The translations under genes and the position numbers were made by a program. Positions 29,555 to 39,490 of a stretch of DNA of 64,000 nucleotides are shown here, piece by piece (positions within the stretch are counted from its first letter, which is position 1; every line of letters begins with the position of its first letter). Source of the stretch: an uncultured Crocinitomix sp. (GTDB taxonomy: Bacteria > Bacteroidota > Bacteroidia > Flavobacteriales_D > Crocinitomicaceae); assembly GCA_937136425.1 (NCBI GenBank), contig CAKZON010000068.1, positions 235,511-299,510 on the forward strand, read 5' to 3'. The notes under the pieces were generated by a model that worked only from the letters and a program-made list of their open reading frames with translations, ran no database searches and was not told the DNA's origin.

Positions 29555-30262
29555 CTAACGTTGCGCGAATCCTATTTTTAATCCTGCAATTGGGGTTGGA
29601 TAAAATAAACTCATATCATCATGCAATGACCAAATGTCTCCATTATCTGGAAAATCAACCCCATCTGGCATTTCAGAATTATTTATAACATTCAATGATC
29701 GAAGACTCAGACCTACATAAAAATCGAAAACATAACCTTTAGGTTTTATCCTTTGAAAACCGTACTTCAAATCTAAATTTATGTTTATCCGATTGGCACG
29801 AACGGGCACTCTTTGAAAATAAACAAAATTTGTTCCTCCCCATTCATTAGCGAAGGGCTCCATCCCTATTGCAAACTCATCTTTTACAACAAGGTGTCTA
29901 AACAACGCCCCTACAGCTAAATATCGATTCGTTTTTACGGGCATGTAACGACGTAACTCTCCTCTCAATTTATAACCATTCATGCTATTGTATCCAACAA
30001 AAATGCGATTCGTCATAAATTGAGAAAAATTTGGAATTACACCAATACCTGCCTGAACTGCATACGTTTTATTTACTCTTACTTCCACATCTGTTCCAAA
30101 CGTAGATAATATTGAAATGAAATCGAACGGGCTAAACTTCCAATATATAGGCGCTTCCTTAAATGACCACTCGTCATTATGGTTTACAGTAACGGTATCA
30201 ACTGACTGTCCTTGTGCAACAAAAAAGCAAAAAACAATAAGTGTACTGAGTAAATATCGCAT
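29555..30262 (-). CDS. Outer-membrane-type hypothetical protein (cassette copy A)
   Basis: Signal peptide; paralogous along its length to 32096..32830. Confidence 0.75.
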   Translation of the reverse strand: MRYLLSTLIVFCFFVAQGQSVDTVTVNHNDEWSFKEAPIYWKFSPFDFISILSTFGTDVEVRVNKTYAVQAGIGVIPNFSQFMTNRIFVGYNSMNGYKLRGELRRYMPVKTNRYLAVGALFRHLVVKDEFAIGMEPFANEWGGTNFVYFQRVPVRANRININLDLKYGFQRIKPKGYVFDFYVGLSLRSLNVINNSEMPDGVDFPDNGDIWSLHDDMSLFYPTPIAGLKIGFAQR

Positions 30263-30280
30263 GGTTAAGGTTTATGGGTT

Positions 30281-30319
30281 AATTCAAGAGGAGATACGAT
30301 TCGCACCTCCTCTTGAATT
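30281..30319. other. Intergenic hairpin, copy A
   Basis: AATTCAAGAGGAG-13 nt-CTCCTCTTGAATT, perfect 13-bp stem. Confidence 0.75.
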
Positions 30320-31585
30320 TTATTATTGTACGCTAATGAATGATTTTTGAACCAATTCAAGCGGGTTAGATGAATCATATTGATACACTCCTTGACGCGT
30401 TAGAACCACTAATAAGTTCTCTGCTGCCGGAATAACATCAATCGCTTCTATATCTTCTTTATGCATAACCATTTCAACATTTTCTAAATCTGAAATGTCA
30501 TACACTTTTAATCCTGCATATCCATCACATATATAAACCAAGTTTTCGTTTTCGGCAACAAAACCAACACCATATGGGTTAATCAAATCTTCTGAAAGCA
30601 TTAACATTGGATGATCTAAGTCTGAAATATCTATAATGTCCAATCGATTCAAACTACCGTTACATGGTGTACCGCCTCTTAATGTAGCAACCGCATAATG
30701 ATCATTTGCCACAACAGGATCACAACTTGTTACGTGATCAATTTCTGAAACAGCCTCTGGACTTCTTGGATTCGTTACATCATAAATTCGAACACCATTT
30801 TGTGTTCCAATAAATAAATGATCGTTTTGTGGGTAAATTGTCTCAATTCCCACTCCAAGGTTAATATTCTCCAATAATTCAGGATTTGTAGGATCTGAAA
30901 TATGGAATACTTTTAGTGATTTATAATCTACCGTATAAAGGTAGTTATCAATTATAGTGAATTGTGCCATTGATCCGCCTAGTCCGTTTGTAACCTGATT
31001 CTTTGTCTCAACGTTTTTGTCTGGACTGTCGTTCTTTTCGCAACTCATAACCGCAGCACTGCAAAGCGCCGCAAACATATATATTTTTAAATTTTTCATT
31101 TGTCTAATTTTTTATTTTCAACTGTGTTTAAAATTTGATTGATTTTAATTACAGTATTATTTGAAACATTTAGGATCAGTCAATTGTGTTTTTTCCCATC
31201 CTACAACCAAACCTTTAGATGGATCTACGCATTCAAACGCTCCAAACTCATCTGGAAATTGTTGTACCGGAAATACACTTTGAATTCTATTTTTATATAC
31301 TGGAGCCGCTGGGTCCGAAATATCTATAATGATCATATCCGTAACATTGTCTGCATAAAGCATATTATTACTTACAGAAAAATCCATATTGCCAGGAATA
31401 GCAATAAAAGAAACTTCAACTGGGCTACTTGCATTGCTATTATCGTAAATGTGAATTCCTTTGGCTTGATCATTTACCAAGAGGTAATTTTCGTATAAAT
31501 ATATTCGCCCTGGGTTTTCCAACGCTTCGCTAGATTTTACATCAATACTCTCCAAATCTTGCGTAGTCGCATAAATTGGTTTGTA
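30306..31585 (-). repeat. Near-identical direct repeat, copy A (partner 32886..34165, offset 2580 bp)
   Basis: Alignment by eye shows one noticed mismatch (30368 A vs 32948 G); identity stops at 31586. Confidence 0.93.
30323..31099 (-). CDS. LVIVD-repeat lipoprotein, copy A
   Basis: MKNLKIYMFAALCSAAVMSCEKND; repeated VKVFHISDPTNPELLENI / VRIYDVTNPRSPEAVSEI / LDIIDISDLDHPMLM; identical to 32903..33679. Confidence 0.85.
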   Translation of the reverse strand: MKNLKIYMFAALCSAAVMSCEKNDSPDKNVETKNQVTNGLGGSMAQFTIIDNYLYTVDYKSLKVFHISDPTNPELLENINLGVGIETIYPQNDHLFIGTQNGVRIYDVTNPRSPEAVSEIDHVTSCDPVVANDHYAVATLRGGTPCNGSLNRLDIIDISDLDHPMLMLSEDLINPYGVGFVAENENLVYICDGYAGLKVYDISDLENVEMVMHKEDIEAIDVIPAAENLLVVLTRQGVYQYDSSNPLELVQKSFISVQ

Positions 31586-31678
31586 TCCATCTACCACTTC
31601 TCCTGCCTTATTTTTTCCGCAAGAAACTGCAAGCAATACGGAAAAAGCCAAAGCAGTAGTTTTAATTACTGTCTTCAT
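31157..31678 (-). CDS. LVIVD-repeat-related lipoprotein, copy A
   Basis: AVSCGKNK lipobox; IHIYDNSNASSPVEVSF, MIIIDISDPAAPVYKN. Confidence 0.82.
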   Translation of the reverse strand: MKTVIKTTALAFSVLLAVSCGKNKAGEVVDGYKPIYATTQDLESIDVKSSEALENPGRIYLYENYLLVNDQAKGIHIYDNSNASSPVEVSFIAIPGNMDFSVSNNMLYADNVTDMIIIDISDPAAPVYKNRIQSVFPVQQFPDEFGAFECVDPSKGLVVGWEKTQLTDPKCFK

Positions 31679-32095
31679 AATCTTATAATTTATAGGTTAA
31701 AAAATATCACGTGATCTCGTTACTATACAACGGGGAATTATTTATTTAAGTATCTAAATATCAATTAATTTTAAAAAAATAAATTCATGTTTAAACACAT
31801 TAATGCTATCAACATCATTGGTCGCACTAATTAAGACCAATAATGCTCAATAAACTATATTTATTGAGGTAGGCTTAGAAATAGCAACCAATAAAACAAC
31901 TGTTTTTTAGCCAATGAAATCATGATTTCATCAGGAGAAAAGCAGCTTAATAATTCGTGATTTTTTTATGTTGAACAAGCAAAAAAAGACATTAAATCTA
32001 CTACAAAAAGTAGTTTGAATAGATTCAATTCTGTTTTGGGGTACGTTTATTCTCACTCATCAAAATAACATCTATCTAAATGAAATGAGGTCACG

Positions 32096-32830
32096 TTATT
32101 TTTTCTTTTGAGCAAAACCTATTTTGAATCCAACAATTGGAGTTGGGTAGGTTAAATTATAGTTTTGAGTTAAAGTCCAAACTCCTCGTTGATTTGGAAA
32201 ATCTCCACCTGCAGGAATTTCAGAATTACTTCGAACTTGCACCGCTCTTATACTTAATCCAGTATAAAAGTCTAAAACTAAGCCACCCTTTTTAATCTTC
32301 TGAAATCCAAATTTTAAATCCAAATTTGTATTAATTCGATTAAAGAGCATTGGTGTATCTTGAAAATAAGCAAAGTCTGTACCTCCCCATTGGTTAGTAA
32401 ATGGTTCCATACCAATTGCTACTTCATCTTTAATAATAATATGTCTTACAGACATGCCCACAGCCAAATATCGATTCGTTTTTACGGGCATATAAATACG
32501 TCCTTCTCCTCTAATTTTGTAACCTCCCATTCTATCATAGCCACCTAATTCTTCGTTGGCCATAAATTGAAAGAAAGTTGGTATTGCACCTACGCCTACT
32601 TGAAAAGCAAACCTTTCATTTACATTTACTTCTACATCTGTTCCAAAAGTGGGTACAGCAGAAAAAATATCCAATGGGCTAAATTTCCAATATTTTTGAG
32701 CAGATTTTAAAGTCCATGGAACTGGAACTTCTTCAACCTTTGCCGTTGAATCTGTTACGACTGCATCAGTCGTTTGCGCATTTACTGCACAAAGGCAAAA
32801 AACAAAAAGTGTACTGAGTAAATATCGCAT
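32096..32830 (-). CDS. Outer-membrane-type hypothetical protein (cassette copy B)
   Basis: Diverged paralogue of 29555..30262 (e.g. YMPVKTNRYLAVG, AIGMEPF.N.WGGT.F.YFQ shared). Confidence 0.75.
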   Translation of the reverse strand: MRYLLSTLFVFCLCAVNAQTTDAVVTDSTAKVEEVPVPWTLKSAQKYWKFSPLDIFSAVPTFGTDVEVNVNERFAFQVGVGAIPTFFQFMANEELGGYDRMGGYKIRGEGRIYMPVKTNRYLAVGMSVRHIIIKDEVAIGMEPFTNQWGGTDFAYFQDTPMLFNRINTNLDLKFGFQKIKKGGLVLDFYTGLSIRAVQVRSNSEIPAGGDFPNQRGVWTLTQNYNLTYPTPIVGFKIGFAQKKK

Positions 32831-32855
32831 GGCTAAGGTTTTATAAGGTTAAACA

Positions 32856-32894
32856 AAGAGGAGACACACATTATTGTGGTCTGCGCCTCCTCTT
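32856..32894. other. Intergenic hairpin, copy B
   Basis: AAGAGGAG...CTCCTCTT at the same relative position as copy A. Confidence 0.6.
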
Positions 32895-34165
32895 GAATTT
32901 TATTATTGTACGCTAATGAATGATTTTTGAACCAATTCAAGCGGGTTGGATGAATCATATTGATACACTCCTTGACGCGTTAGAACCACTAATAAGTTCT
33001 CTGCTGCCGGAATAACATCAATCGCTTCTATATCTTCTTTATGCATAACCATTTCAACATTTTCTAAATCTGAAATGTCATACACTTTTAATCCTGCATA
33101 TCCATCACATATATAAACCAAGTTTTCGTTTTCGGCAACAAAACCAACACCATATGGGTTAATCAAATCTTCTGAAAGCATTAACATTGGATGATCTAAG
33201 TCTGAAATATCTATAATGTCCAATCGATTCAAACTACCGTTACATGGTGTACCGCCTCTTAATGTAGCAACCGCATAATGATCATTTGCCACAACAGGAT
33301 CACAACTTGTTACGTGATCAATTTCTGAAACAGCCTCTGGACTTCTTGGATTCGTTACATCATAAATTCGAACACCATTTTGTGTTCCAATAAATAAATG
33401 ATCGTTTTGTGGGTAAATTGTCTCAATTCCCACTCCAAGGTTAATATTCTCCAATAATTCAGGATTTGTAGGATCTGAAATATGGAATACTTTTAGTGAT
33501 TTATAATCTACCGTATAAAGGTAGTTATCAATTATAGTGAATTGTGCCATTGATCCGCCTAGTCCGTTTGTAACCTGATTCTTTGTCTCAACGTTTTTGT
33601 CTGGACTGTCGTTCTTTTCGCAACTCATAACCGCAGCACTGCAAAGCGCCGCAAACATATATATTTTTAAATTTTTCATTTGTCTAATTTTTTATTTTCA
33701 ACTGTGTTTAAAATTTGATTGATTTTAATTACAGTATTATTTGAAACATTTAGGATCAGTCAATTGTGTTTTTTCCCATCCTACAACCAAACCTTTAGAT
33801 GGATCTACGCATTCAAACGCTCCAAACTCATCTGGAAATTGTTGTACCGGAAATACACTTTGAATTCTATTTTTATATACTGGAGCCGCTGGGTCCGAAA
33901 TATCTATAATGATCATATCCGTAACATTGTCTGCATAAAGCATATTATTACTTACAGAAAAATCCATATTGCCAGGAATAGCAATAAAAGAAACTTCAAC
34001 TGGGCTACTTGCATTGCTATTATCGTAAATGTGAATTCCTTTGGCTTGATCATTTACCAAGAGGTAATTTTCGTATAAATATATTCGCCCTGGGTTTTCC
34101 AACGCTTCGCTAGATTTTACATCAATACTCTCCAAATCTTGCGTAGTCGCATAAATTGGTTTGTA
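32886..34165 (-). repeat. Near-identical direct repeat, copy B (partner 30306..31585)
   Basis: See copy A. Confidence 0.93.
32903..33679 (-). CDS. LVIVD-repeat lipoprotein, copy B
   Basis: Protein identical to 30323..31099. Confidence 0.85.
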   Translation of the reverse strand: MKNLKIYMFAALCSAAVMSCEKNDSPDKNVETKNQVTNGLGGSMAQFTIIDNYLYTVDYKSLKVFHISDPTNPELLENINLGVGIETIYPQNDHLFIGTQNGVRIYDVTNPRSPEAVSEIDHVTSCDPVVANDHYAVATLRGGTPCNGSLNRLDIIDISDLDHPMLMLSEDLINPYGVGFVAENENLVYICDGYAGLKVYDISDLENVEMVMHKEDIEAIDVIPAAENLLVVLTRQGVYQYDSSNPLELVQKSFISVQ

Positions 34166-34258
34166 CCCATCAACGACTTCAGCTTCCTTGTTTTTTCCAC
34201 AAGAAACTGCAAGCAAAACGGAAAAAGCCAACGCTGTAGTTTTAATTGCTGTTTTCAT
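33737..34258 (-). CDS. LVIVD-repeat-related lipoprotein, copy B
   Basis: Identical to 31157..31678 except in the signal/lipobox region. Confidence 0.82.
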   Translation of the reverse strand: MKTAIKTTALAFSVLLAVSCGKNKEAEVVDGYKPIYATTQDLESIDVKSSEALENPGRIYLYENYLLVNDQAKGIHIYDNSNASSPVEVSFIAIPGNMDFSVSNNMLYADNVTDMIIIDISDPAAPVYKNRIQSVFPVQQFPDEFGAFECVDPSKGLVVGWEKTQLTDPKCFK

Positions 34259-34574
34259 AATTTTATAGATTAGATTAATAATATCACGTGTCTTATATCA
34301 TACAACGTGAAATTTCTTCTTTAATTATCTCAACTTGAAACATTAAGAATTGAAATTCATCCATATGTCGTATTTCACAACCATCCCCCCTACTCCTAAA
34401 AATAAAATTAAGATATTTATTGGAATAATCTACCCAAACTTCATCATAAAAAATTGGCAAACAGTGAATTACAGTGTTCATTACGCGACAAATGTAAGGC
34501 AACAAATTTTGATTCGAAGTGTTAATAAATGCCTAAATTTCAATAAATTCATTAGTTTTGACTACCCGTAGTTA

Positions 34575-35111
34575 ATGACAAAAGAAGCTTATAATAAATT
34601 ATTTGAAGAATCGTACAGTTCACTGTGCAATTACGCCTATGCAATAATTAAAGATTATGATGAGGCGGAAGATATTGTGCAAGGCGTATTTGTCAATTTT
34701 TGGAATAACGAAAAGAAAGCCGAGATAGAAGAAAAAGCCAAACAATATTTGGTGCGATCGGTAAAATTTAAGTGCATTGACTATCAGCGTAAGGAAATTG
34801 TTAAGCGTAAGTATGAAAAAGAAACGCTGCACGTGCAAGACGCAATTGTGCAAGAACCTTTTGAAGAAAAAGCCGAGACAGGAATGAAAGATGCCTTAAT
34901 GATGGCCATTTCAGAATTACCAGAAAAAACGCGTGATGTATTTATGCTAAGCAAATTGGATGGCTTGAGCTATAAAGAAATTGCAGAACATTTTGAAATT
35001 TCTCCTAAAACAGTAGAAAACCAGATGGGAAGAGCTTTTAGACATCTACGGGAAAAACTGCACGTATATAAAGGTTTACTCCTATTTTTATTTTTTTTAT
35101 TAATTGAGTAG
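34575..35111 (+). CDS. ECF RNA polymerase sigma-70 factor (FecI-like)
   Basis: YAYAIIKDYDEAEDIVQGVFVNFW...LPEKTRDVFMLSKLDGLSYKEIAEHFEISPKTVENQMGRAFRHLR. Confidence 0.93.
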   Translation: MTKEAYNKLFEESYSSLCNYAYAIIKDYDEAEDIVQGVFVNFWNNEKKAEIEEKAKQYLVRSVKFKCIDYQRKEIVKRKYEKETLHVQDAIVQEPFEEKAETGMKDALMMAISELPEKTRDVFMLSKLDGLSYKEIAEHFEISPKTVENQMGRAFRHLREKLHVYKGLLLFLFFLLIE

Positions 35112-35144
35112 GGGGATACGGACAACCGCGCGACTATAAGACAA

Positions 35145-36092
35145 ATGAACGATATAAACGACATATTAGCGAAGCACTTTTCAGGTGAGGCGACTGTAGA
35201 GGAAAAGCAGATGGTAGAGGAGTGGAAGTTGCAGCATGCGGAAGAATATGCCGTAATGTCTGAAGCTTGGAAAACTGCGGATAAAAACTTATTAGAAGGG
35301 CTTGAATTTAAAACTTTTGATCATAAAGCAGCTTGGGACAAAGTTGATGAACAATTGGTAGACGAGAAGGAGATAAAGGTTATTAAAATGACTTTTTACA
35401 AACGTGTTGCTGCGGCATGCGCAATTTTATTGGTAGGTTTTGCTGGCTTTTGGCTATTAAACCAAGGACCATCTTATAATACCTTTGCCAATACAGATAA
35501 TGCTCCTAAAGAAATCACATTACCTGATGGGTCAAATGTATGGTTGGCGGCTAATTCAACATTAGATTACCAAGAAGATTTTGAAAATGAGCGAAACCTT
35601 AAATTAAAAGGTGAAGCATTTTTTGAAGTTGCACGTGACGAAGCACATCCTTTTATTATTACAACAGAGTATGGTGAAATTGAGGTTTTAGGAACTGCTT
35701 TTAATGTTAATGTAACTGAAAACAGTACTGAAGTTGGTGTTGATCATGGACGTGTTGCAGTAAGAAATGAAAATGGCGAAGAAGATTTAACGATTGGAGA
35801 ATTTGCAGTAGCAAATGCTGACGGAGTTAAAGAAATTAATAATCCAGATGTGAACTATAATTCATGGAAAACGGGAATTTTTAATTTTAATCAAACTCCA
35901 CTTAATGAGGCGATTGATTTACTAAACAAGCATTATGCAACCAAAATTGAATTACTTTCATCAGAAAAAGGTAAAGTTGAATCATTGAATGGAACATTTG
36001 CTGACGAACCAATCGAAACGATTATTGAATCAATTGTTTTAACTTGTCGTGTTGAAGCCGAGTATGGCGACAACCTGATTCGATTAAAATAA
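35145..36092 (+). CDS. FecR-family anti-sigma factor
   Basis: KEITLPDGSNVWLAANSTLDYQEDFENERNLKLKGEAFFEVARDEAHPFIITTEYGEIEVLGTAFNV. Confidence 0.93.
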   Translation: MNDINDILAKHFSGEATVEEKQMVEEWKLQHAEEYAVMSEAWKTADKNLLEGLEFKTFDHKAAWDKVDEQLVDEKEIKVIKMTFYKRVAAACAILLVGFAGFWLLNQGPSYNTFANTDNAPKEITLPDGSNVWLAANSTLDYQEDFENERNLKLKGEAFFEVARDEAHPFIITTEYGEIEVLGTAFNVNVTENSTEVGVDHGRVAVRNENGEEDLTIGEFAVANADGVKEINNPDVNYNSWKTGIFNFNQTPLNEAIDLLNKHYATKIELLSSEKGKVESLNGTFADEPIETIIESIVLTCRVEAEYGDNLIRLK

Positions 36093-36098
36093 ACTTCT

Positions 36099-38654
36099 AT
36101 GCGTATACTTCTTCTAGGTTTATGTATTCTCATATCGCCTTTAATCTACAGTCAAGCACTGCTAGATAAAGAAGTAACCGTACAATTTAAAAAATCAAAT
36201 TTAGAGAAATGCCTGAATCAACTTGAAAAAGCTTCAGGCATTTCCTTTTCCTATAACTCTCGTCAAATTCATGCTGTTGAGAAAAAAATAACGCAATCAT
36301 TCGAAAAAAAACCGTTAGCTCAAGTATTAGATAAACTCTTAGCGGAAACCAAATTACAATACAAAGAAATTGGCTCACAAATAACAATTTACGCGCTAAG
36401 CAGTACAAGTGAAGTGGTTGTTATTAGTGGACATATTCAAGACAAAATTTCAGGAGAAGAGCTAATTGGAGCACGCATTGTTTTTCCAGAACATGGCATT
36501 GGTTGCATTTCAAATTCATATGGATATTATGCTTTGGAGGTTCCAAAAGGTGCAACCACTATGAAAGTTAGTTCTGTTGGTATGCTTCCGTTAATAGATG
36601 AAATTGAGGTAGAAAATGAAATTGTATTAAACATTGGTTTAGATGTTGACACCTTATTACTTAATGTAGTTGAGGTGGTTTCAAACAAAGTGAATGGAAC
36701 GAGCGAACTTGTGGATTTACCAAGCTTGTCGCACACTACAATTACCCCTATGGCTATTTCAAAAGTTCCTGCAGCCAGTGGAGAACGGGATTTGTTAAGG
36801 CATCTGCAGCAACTACCTGGGGTGCAACCTGCAAATGGTGGAGCAAATTTTATTGTACGTGGATCAGGCACAGGTGGAAATCTTATTTTAATGGATGAAA
36901 TTCCAATTTATCACCCCACACATTTATTAGGAATTTATTCAATTGTCAATACAGATGCTTTAAAATCTGCAACGCTTTACAAAGACTATATTCCATTGCA
37001 ATATGGCGACAGAAGTGCTTCTGTTTTGCAAATTCATTCGAAAGAGGGGGATTTAAATAAGCATCATGTTTCAGGAGGTTTAAGCGGTTTTATGGCGCGG
37101 TTAAATGTAGAAGGGCCAATTGTAAAGAAAAAGGCATCATTTTATACCTCTGGACGCGTTTCTACCTTCCCCGGCGCCCTCTTGTCTATTCTAGGTAATA
37201 GGAGTTTAGGTAACCCTACTTTTTATGATCTTAACGGAAAAGTAAATGTTAAACTGAATTCAAATAACAGAATTTATTTAACCGGTTATTTGGGTAGAGA
37301 TGGCTTAACAGACTCGACTTCTTTTTACCAATGGGGAAATGTTGCTGGCGCATTTCGTTGGAACCATGTCATTAATACCAAAACATTCAGTAATTTGAGT
37401 ATTACTCACAGCGAATTTTCATACGGTTTTTCAAGATTTGAAGATTATGGGCCATTGAGTTTTGGACAAAAAGTTATCACAAATAAAATCAATTATGACT
37501 TTACTTACTTCCTTAATAATACGACTAAAATTAAGTACGGACTGTCCTCTGCTTTTTTGCGTACACGCCAAGGAAGCTTTAGCAAAGAGGATGCAAATCT
37601 ATTCCTACAACGGCAATCTCTCGAAAATGGCATTTATGCTTCTATTGAAAAGAAATTTAGTCCAAAATTCAATATAAAAGCAGGTGTACGCTTGCCTTAT
37701 TCATTTCATATTGGAACAGGAGACACCACTTTATACCTCAATTCCGATTTAACTGAAACACAAGTAATTTATCAGAAAAATAAATTTTACGATTTTACCT
37801 TTTTTACTGATCCAAGAATTGTAGGAACCTATAACCTTGATGAATTTAATGAACTGCAATTTGCAGCCATGGTTACCAGCCAAAACACACACATTATTAA
37901 TTACATTAATTATTTTCTTCCTATTGAAATTTGGACGCCATCTACCAGTTATTTAAAACCCGAACGAAATTTTCAAGCCTCAATTGGTTGGACAAATCGT
38001 TGGAAAGATTTACATACCTCAGTAATTGCATATCATAAATATGTTGTTAATGTTTTAGATTATGCCTCTCCAATTTTTACCTCATCTACAGATATTGAGA
38101 GTAATTTATTAGCTGGCACATTACAGGTTAACGGTTTAGAATTTATGATGAATTATAAGTTTACAACTTGGTATTCAGCATCTGTAGCATATGCTTATAC
38201 ACGAACACAACAAAAAATTAAGGGGATCAATAATGATTTACCATACGTTGCCCCTGGTGATCGTCCTCATTATTTTTCTTTTAGTCAATATTTTAATTTG
38301 ACAAAAAAGTGGCAAATAACTACCAATTTTACAGCACATACAGGTACTGCTATTACACTACCCAATGGTCAATTTGTTATTGATGGAACTGCTTTCCCGC
38401 TTTATTCATCTAATAGAAATACGGAACGATTACCTACATTTAGAAGAGTGGACCTTGCATTTAAACGAAATTTAGGTGTAAAGAAAAAAAGAGATCATTG
38501 GGATTTAACCTTCACGATAACGAACTTTTTCAATCGGCATAACCCTTCCGTGGCTTATGTTGAACAAGCTGAAAATGTACCCGGACAATTAAGAATAAGA
38601 ACGGTAGACTATTCTCCTATAATGATTTCATTAAATCTTAACTTTAGATATTAA
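36099..38654 (+). CDS. TonB-dependent receptor with STN domain and carboxypeptidase-like domain
   Basis: N-terminal STN VTVQFKKSNLEKCLNQLEKASGISFSYNS; plug LLRHLQQLPGVQPANGGANFIVRGSGTGGNLILMDEIPIYHPTHLLG. Confidence 0.92.
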   Translation: MRILLLGLCILISPLIYSQALLDKEVTVQFKKSNLEKCLNQLEKASGISFSYNSRQIHAVEKKITQSFEKKPLAQVLDKLLAETKLQYKEIGSQITIYALSSTSEVVVISGHIQDKISGEELIGARIVFPEHGIGCISNSYGYYALEVPKGATTMKVSSVGMLPLIDEIEVENEIVLNIGLDVDTLLLNVVEVVSNKVNGTSELVDLPSLSHTTITPMAISKVPAASGERDLLRHLQQLPGVQPANGGANFIVRGSGTGGNLILMDEIPIYHPTHLLGIYSIVNTDALKSATLYKDYIPLQYGDRSASVLQIHSKEGDLNKHHVSGGLSGFMARLNVEGPIVKKKASFYTSGRVSTFPGALLSILGNRSLGNPTFYDLNGKVNVKLNSNNRIYLTGYLGRDGLTDSTSFYQWGNVAGAFRWNHVINTKTFSNLSITHSEFSYGFSRFEDYGPLSFGQKVITNKINYDFTYFLNNTTKIKYGLSSAFLRTRQGSFSKEDANLFLQRQSLENGIYASIEKKFSPKFNIKAGVRLPYSFHIGTGDTTLYLNSDLTETQVIYQKNKFYDFTFFTDPRIVGTYNLDEFNELQFAAMVTSQNTHIINYINYFLPIEIWTPSTSYLKPERNFQASIGWTNRWKDLHTSVIAYHKYVVNVLDYASPIFTSSTDIESNLLAGTLQVNGLEFMMNYKFTTWYSASVAYAYTRTQQKIKGINNDLPYVAPGDRPHYFSFSQYFNLTKKWQITTNFTAHTGTAITLPNGQFVIDGTAFPLYSSNRNTERLPTFRRVDLAFKRNLGVKKKRDHWDLTFTITNFFNRHNPSVAYVEQAENVPGQLRIRTVDYSPIMISLNLNFRY

Positions 38655-38655
38655 A

Positions 38656-39477
38656 ATGCGTCTTAATTTCTATATCGTTTTTATACTGATGCTAGTATTT
38701 GCCTGCAAAAAAGCAAATACTAATATTAACTTAACATCACATACTGAGCAAAAAATTGTAGGAGAAGGGTTTTTTACTGATTCGTTAATGAAACATCAAT
38801 TCTTGTTTACCTTAAGCAATAATTTAGGATCAAACCATCTCAGTTATGCCAATGAAGTAAGCCTTTTAATGAAAACCCCCGAAGGTATAGAGACATTTTC
38901 TTTAATTGGAGAGGGTTTATTTGAATCTGACGAAGAGTTTAAGGGGGAATACGGGGAGAATTATACGATTCAATTTTCTTACAAAGGTGAAGTGCATGAA
39001 GTTGAAACCGTGATGCCTAGTCCTATTGTAATTAACGAAGTTTATTATCAAGTATTTGATTCTATAAATGGTTATGGCGGACAAGGTGAAATAAGCATGA
39101 ATATTAGTTCGCCTAAAGAACAATACTTACAATTTAATCTATTGGAAGGTTTTTATGACCCTATTGAAGACGACACCTTGTGGAACCAATTGCGTTTACC
39201 TGTTTATAGAATTGCCAAAATAAATGCTGGCGATAGTCTTATTACTCAGTTGCCTATTGAGATTTCTGATTATTTCTTCCTGACAAGTGAGAGTTTATTG
39301 AAAATTAAACTTTCTGTCATTTCGAAAGATGTAGGTGAATATTTATTGCGCTTAAGAAATTATGTGCAAAGTGAATTAGTTAATAATCAATCCTACAATC
39401 CTCCATTTTATTATACTAACGAGGCATACGGATTGGGTTATGGAACTATTATCGACAGTTTAATCCATCAGTATTAA
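38656..39477 (+). CDS. DUF4249-like lipoprotein partner of the TonB receptor
   Basis: Lipobox LVFACKKAN; position directly after the receptor. Confidence 0.6.
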   Translation: MRLNFYIVFILMLVFACKKANTNINLTSHTEQKIVGEGFFTDSLMKHQFLFTLSNNLGSNHLSYANEVSLLMKTPEGIETFSLIGEGLFESDEEFKGEYGENYTIQFSYKGEVHEVETVMPSPIVINEVYYQVFDSINGYGGQGEISMNISSPKEQYLQFNLLEGFYDPIEDDTLWNQLRLPVYRIAKINAGDSLITQLPIEISDYFFLTSESLLKIKLSVISKDVGEYLLRLRNYVQSELVNNQSYNPPFYYTNEAYGLGYGTIIDSLIHQY

Positions 39478-39490
39478 TTACCTAGGAAAT

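Noticed and set aside
31139-34078. Identical 119-aa plus-strand ORFs (31139..31498 and 33719..34078)
   Set aside because: Their identity only reflects the duplicated DNA; they are antisense to the lipoprotein genes
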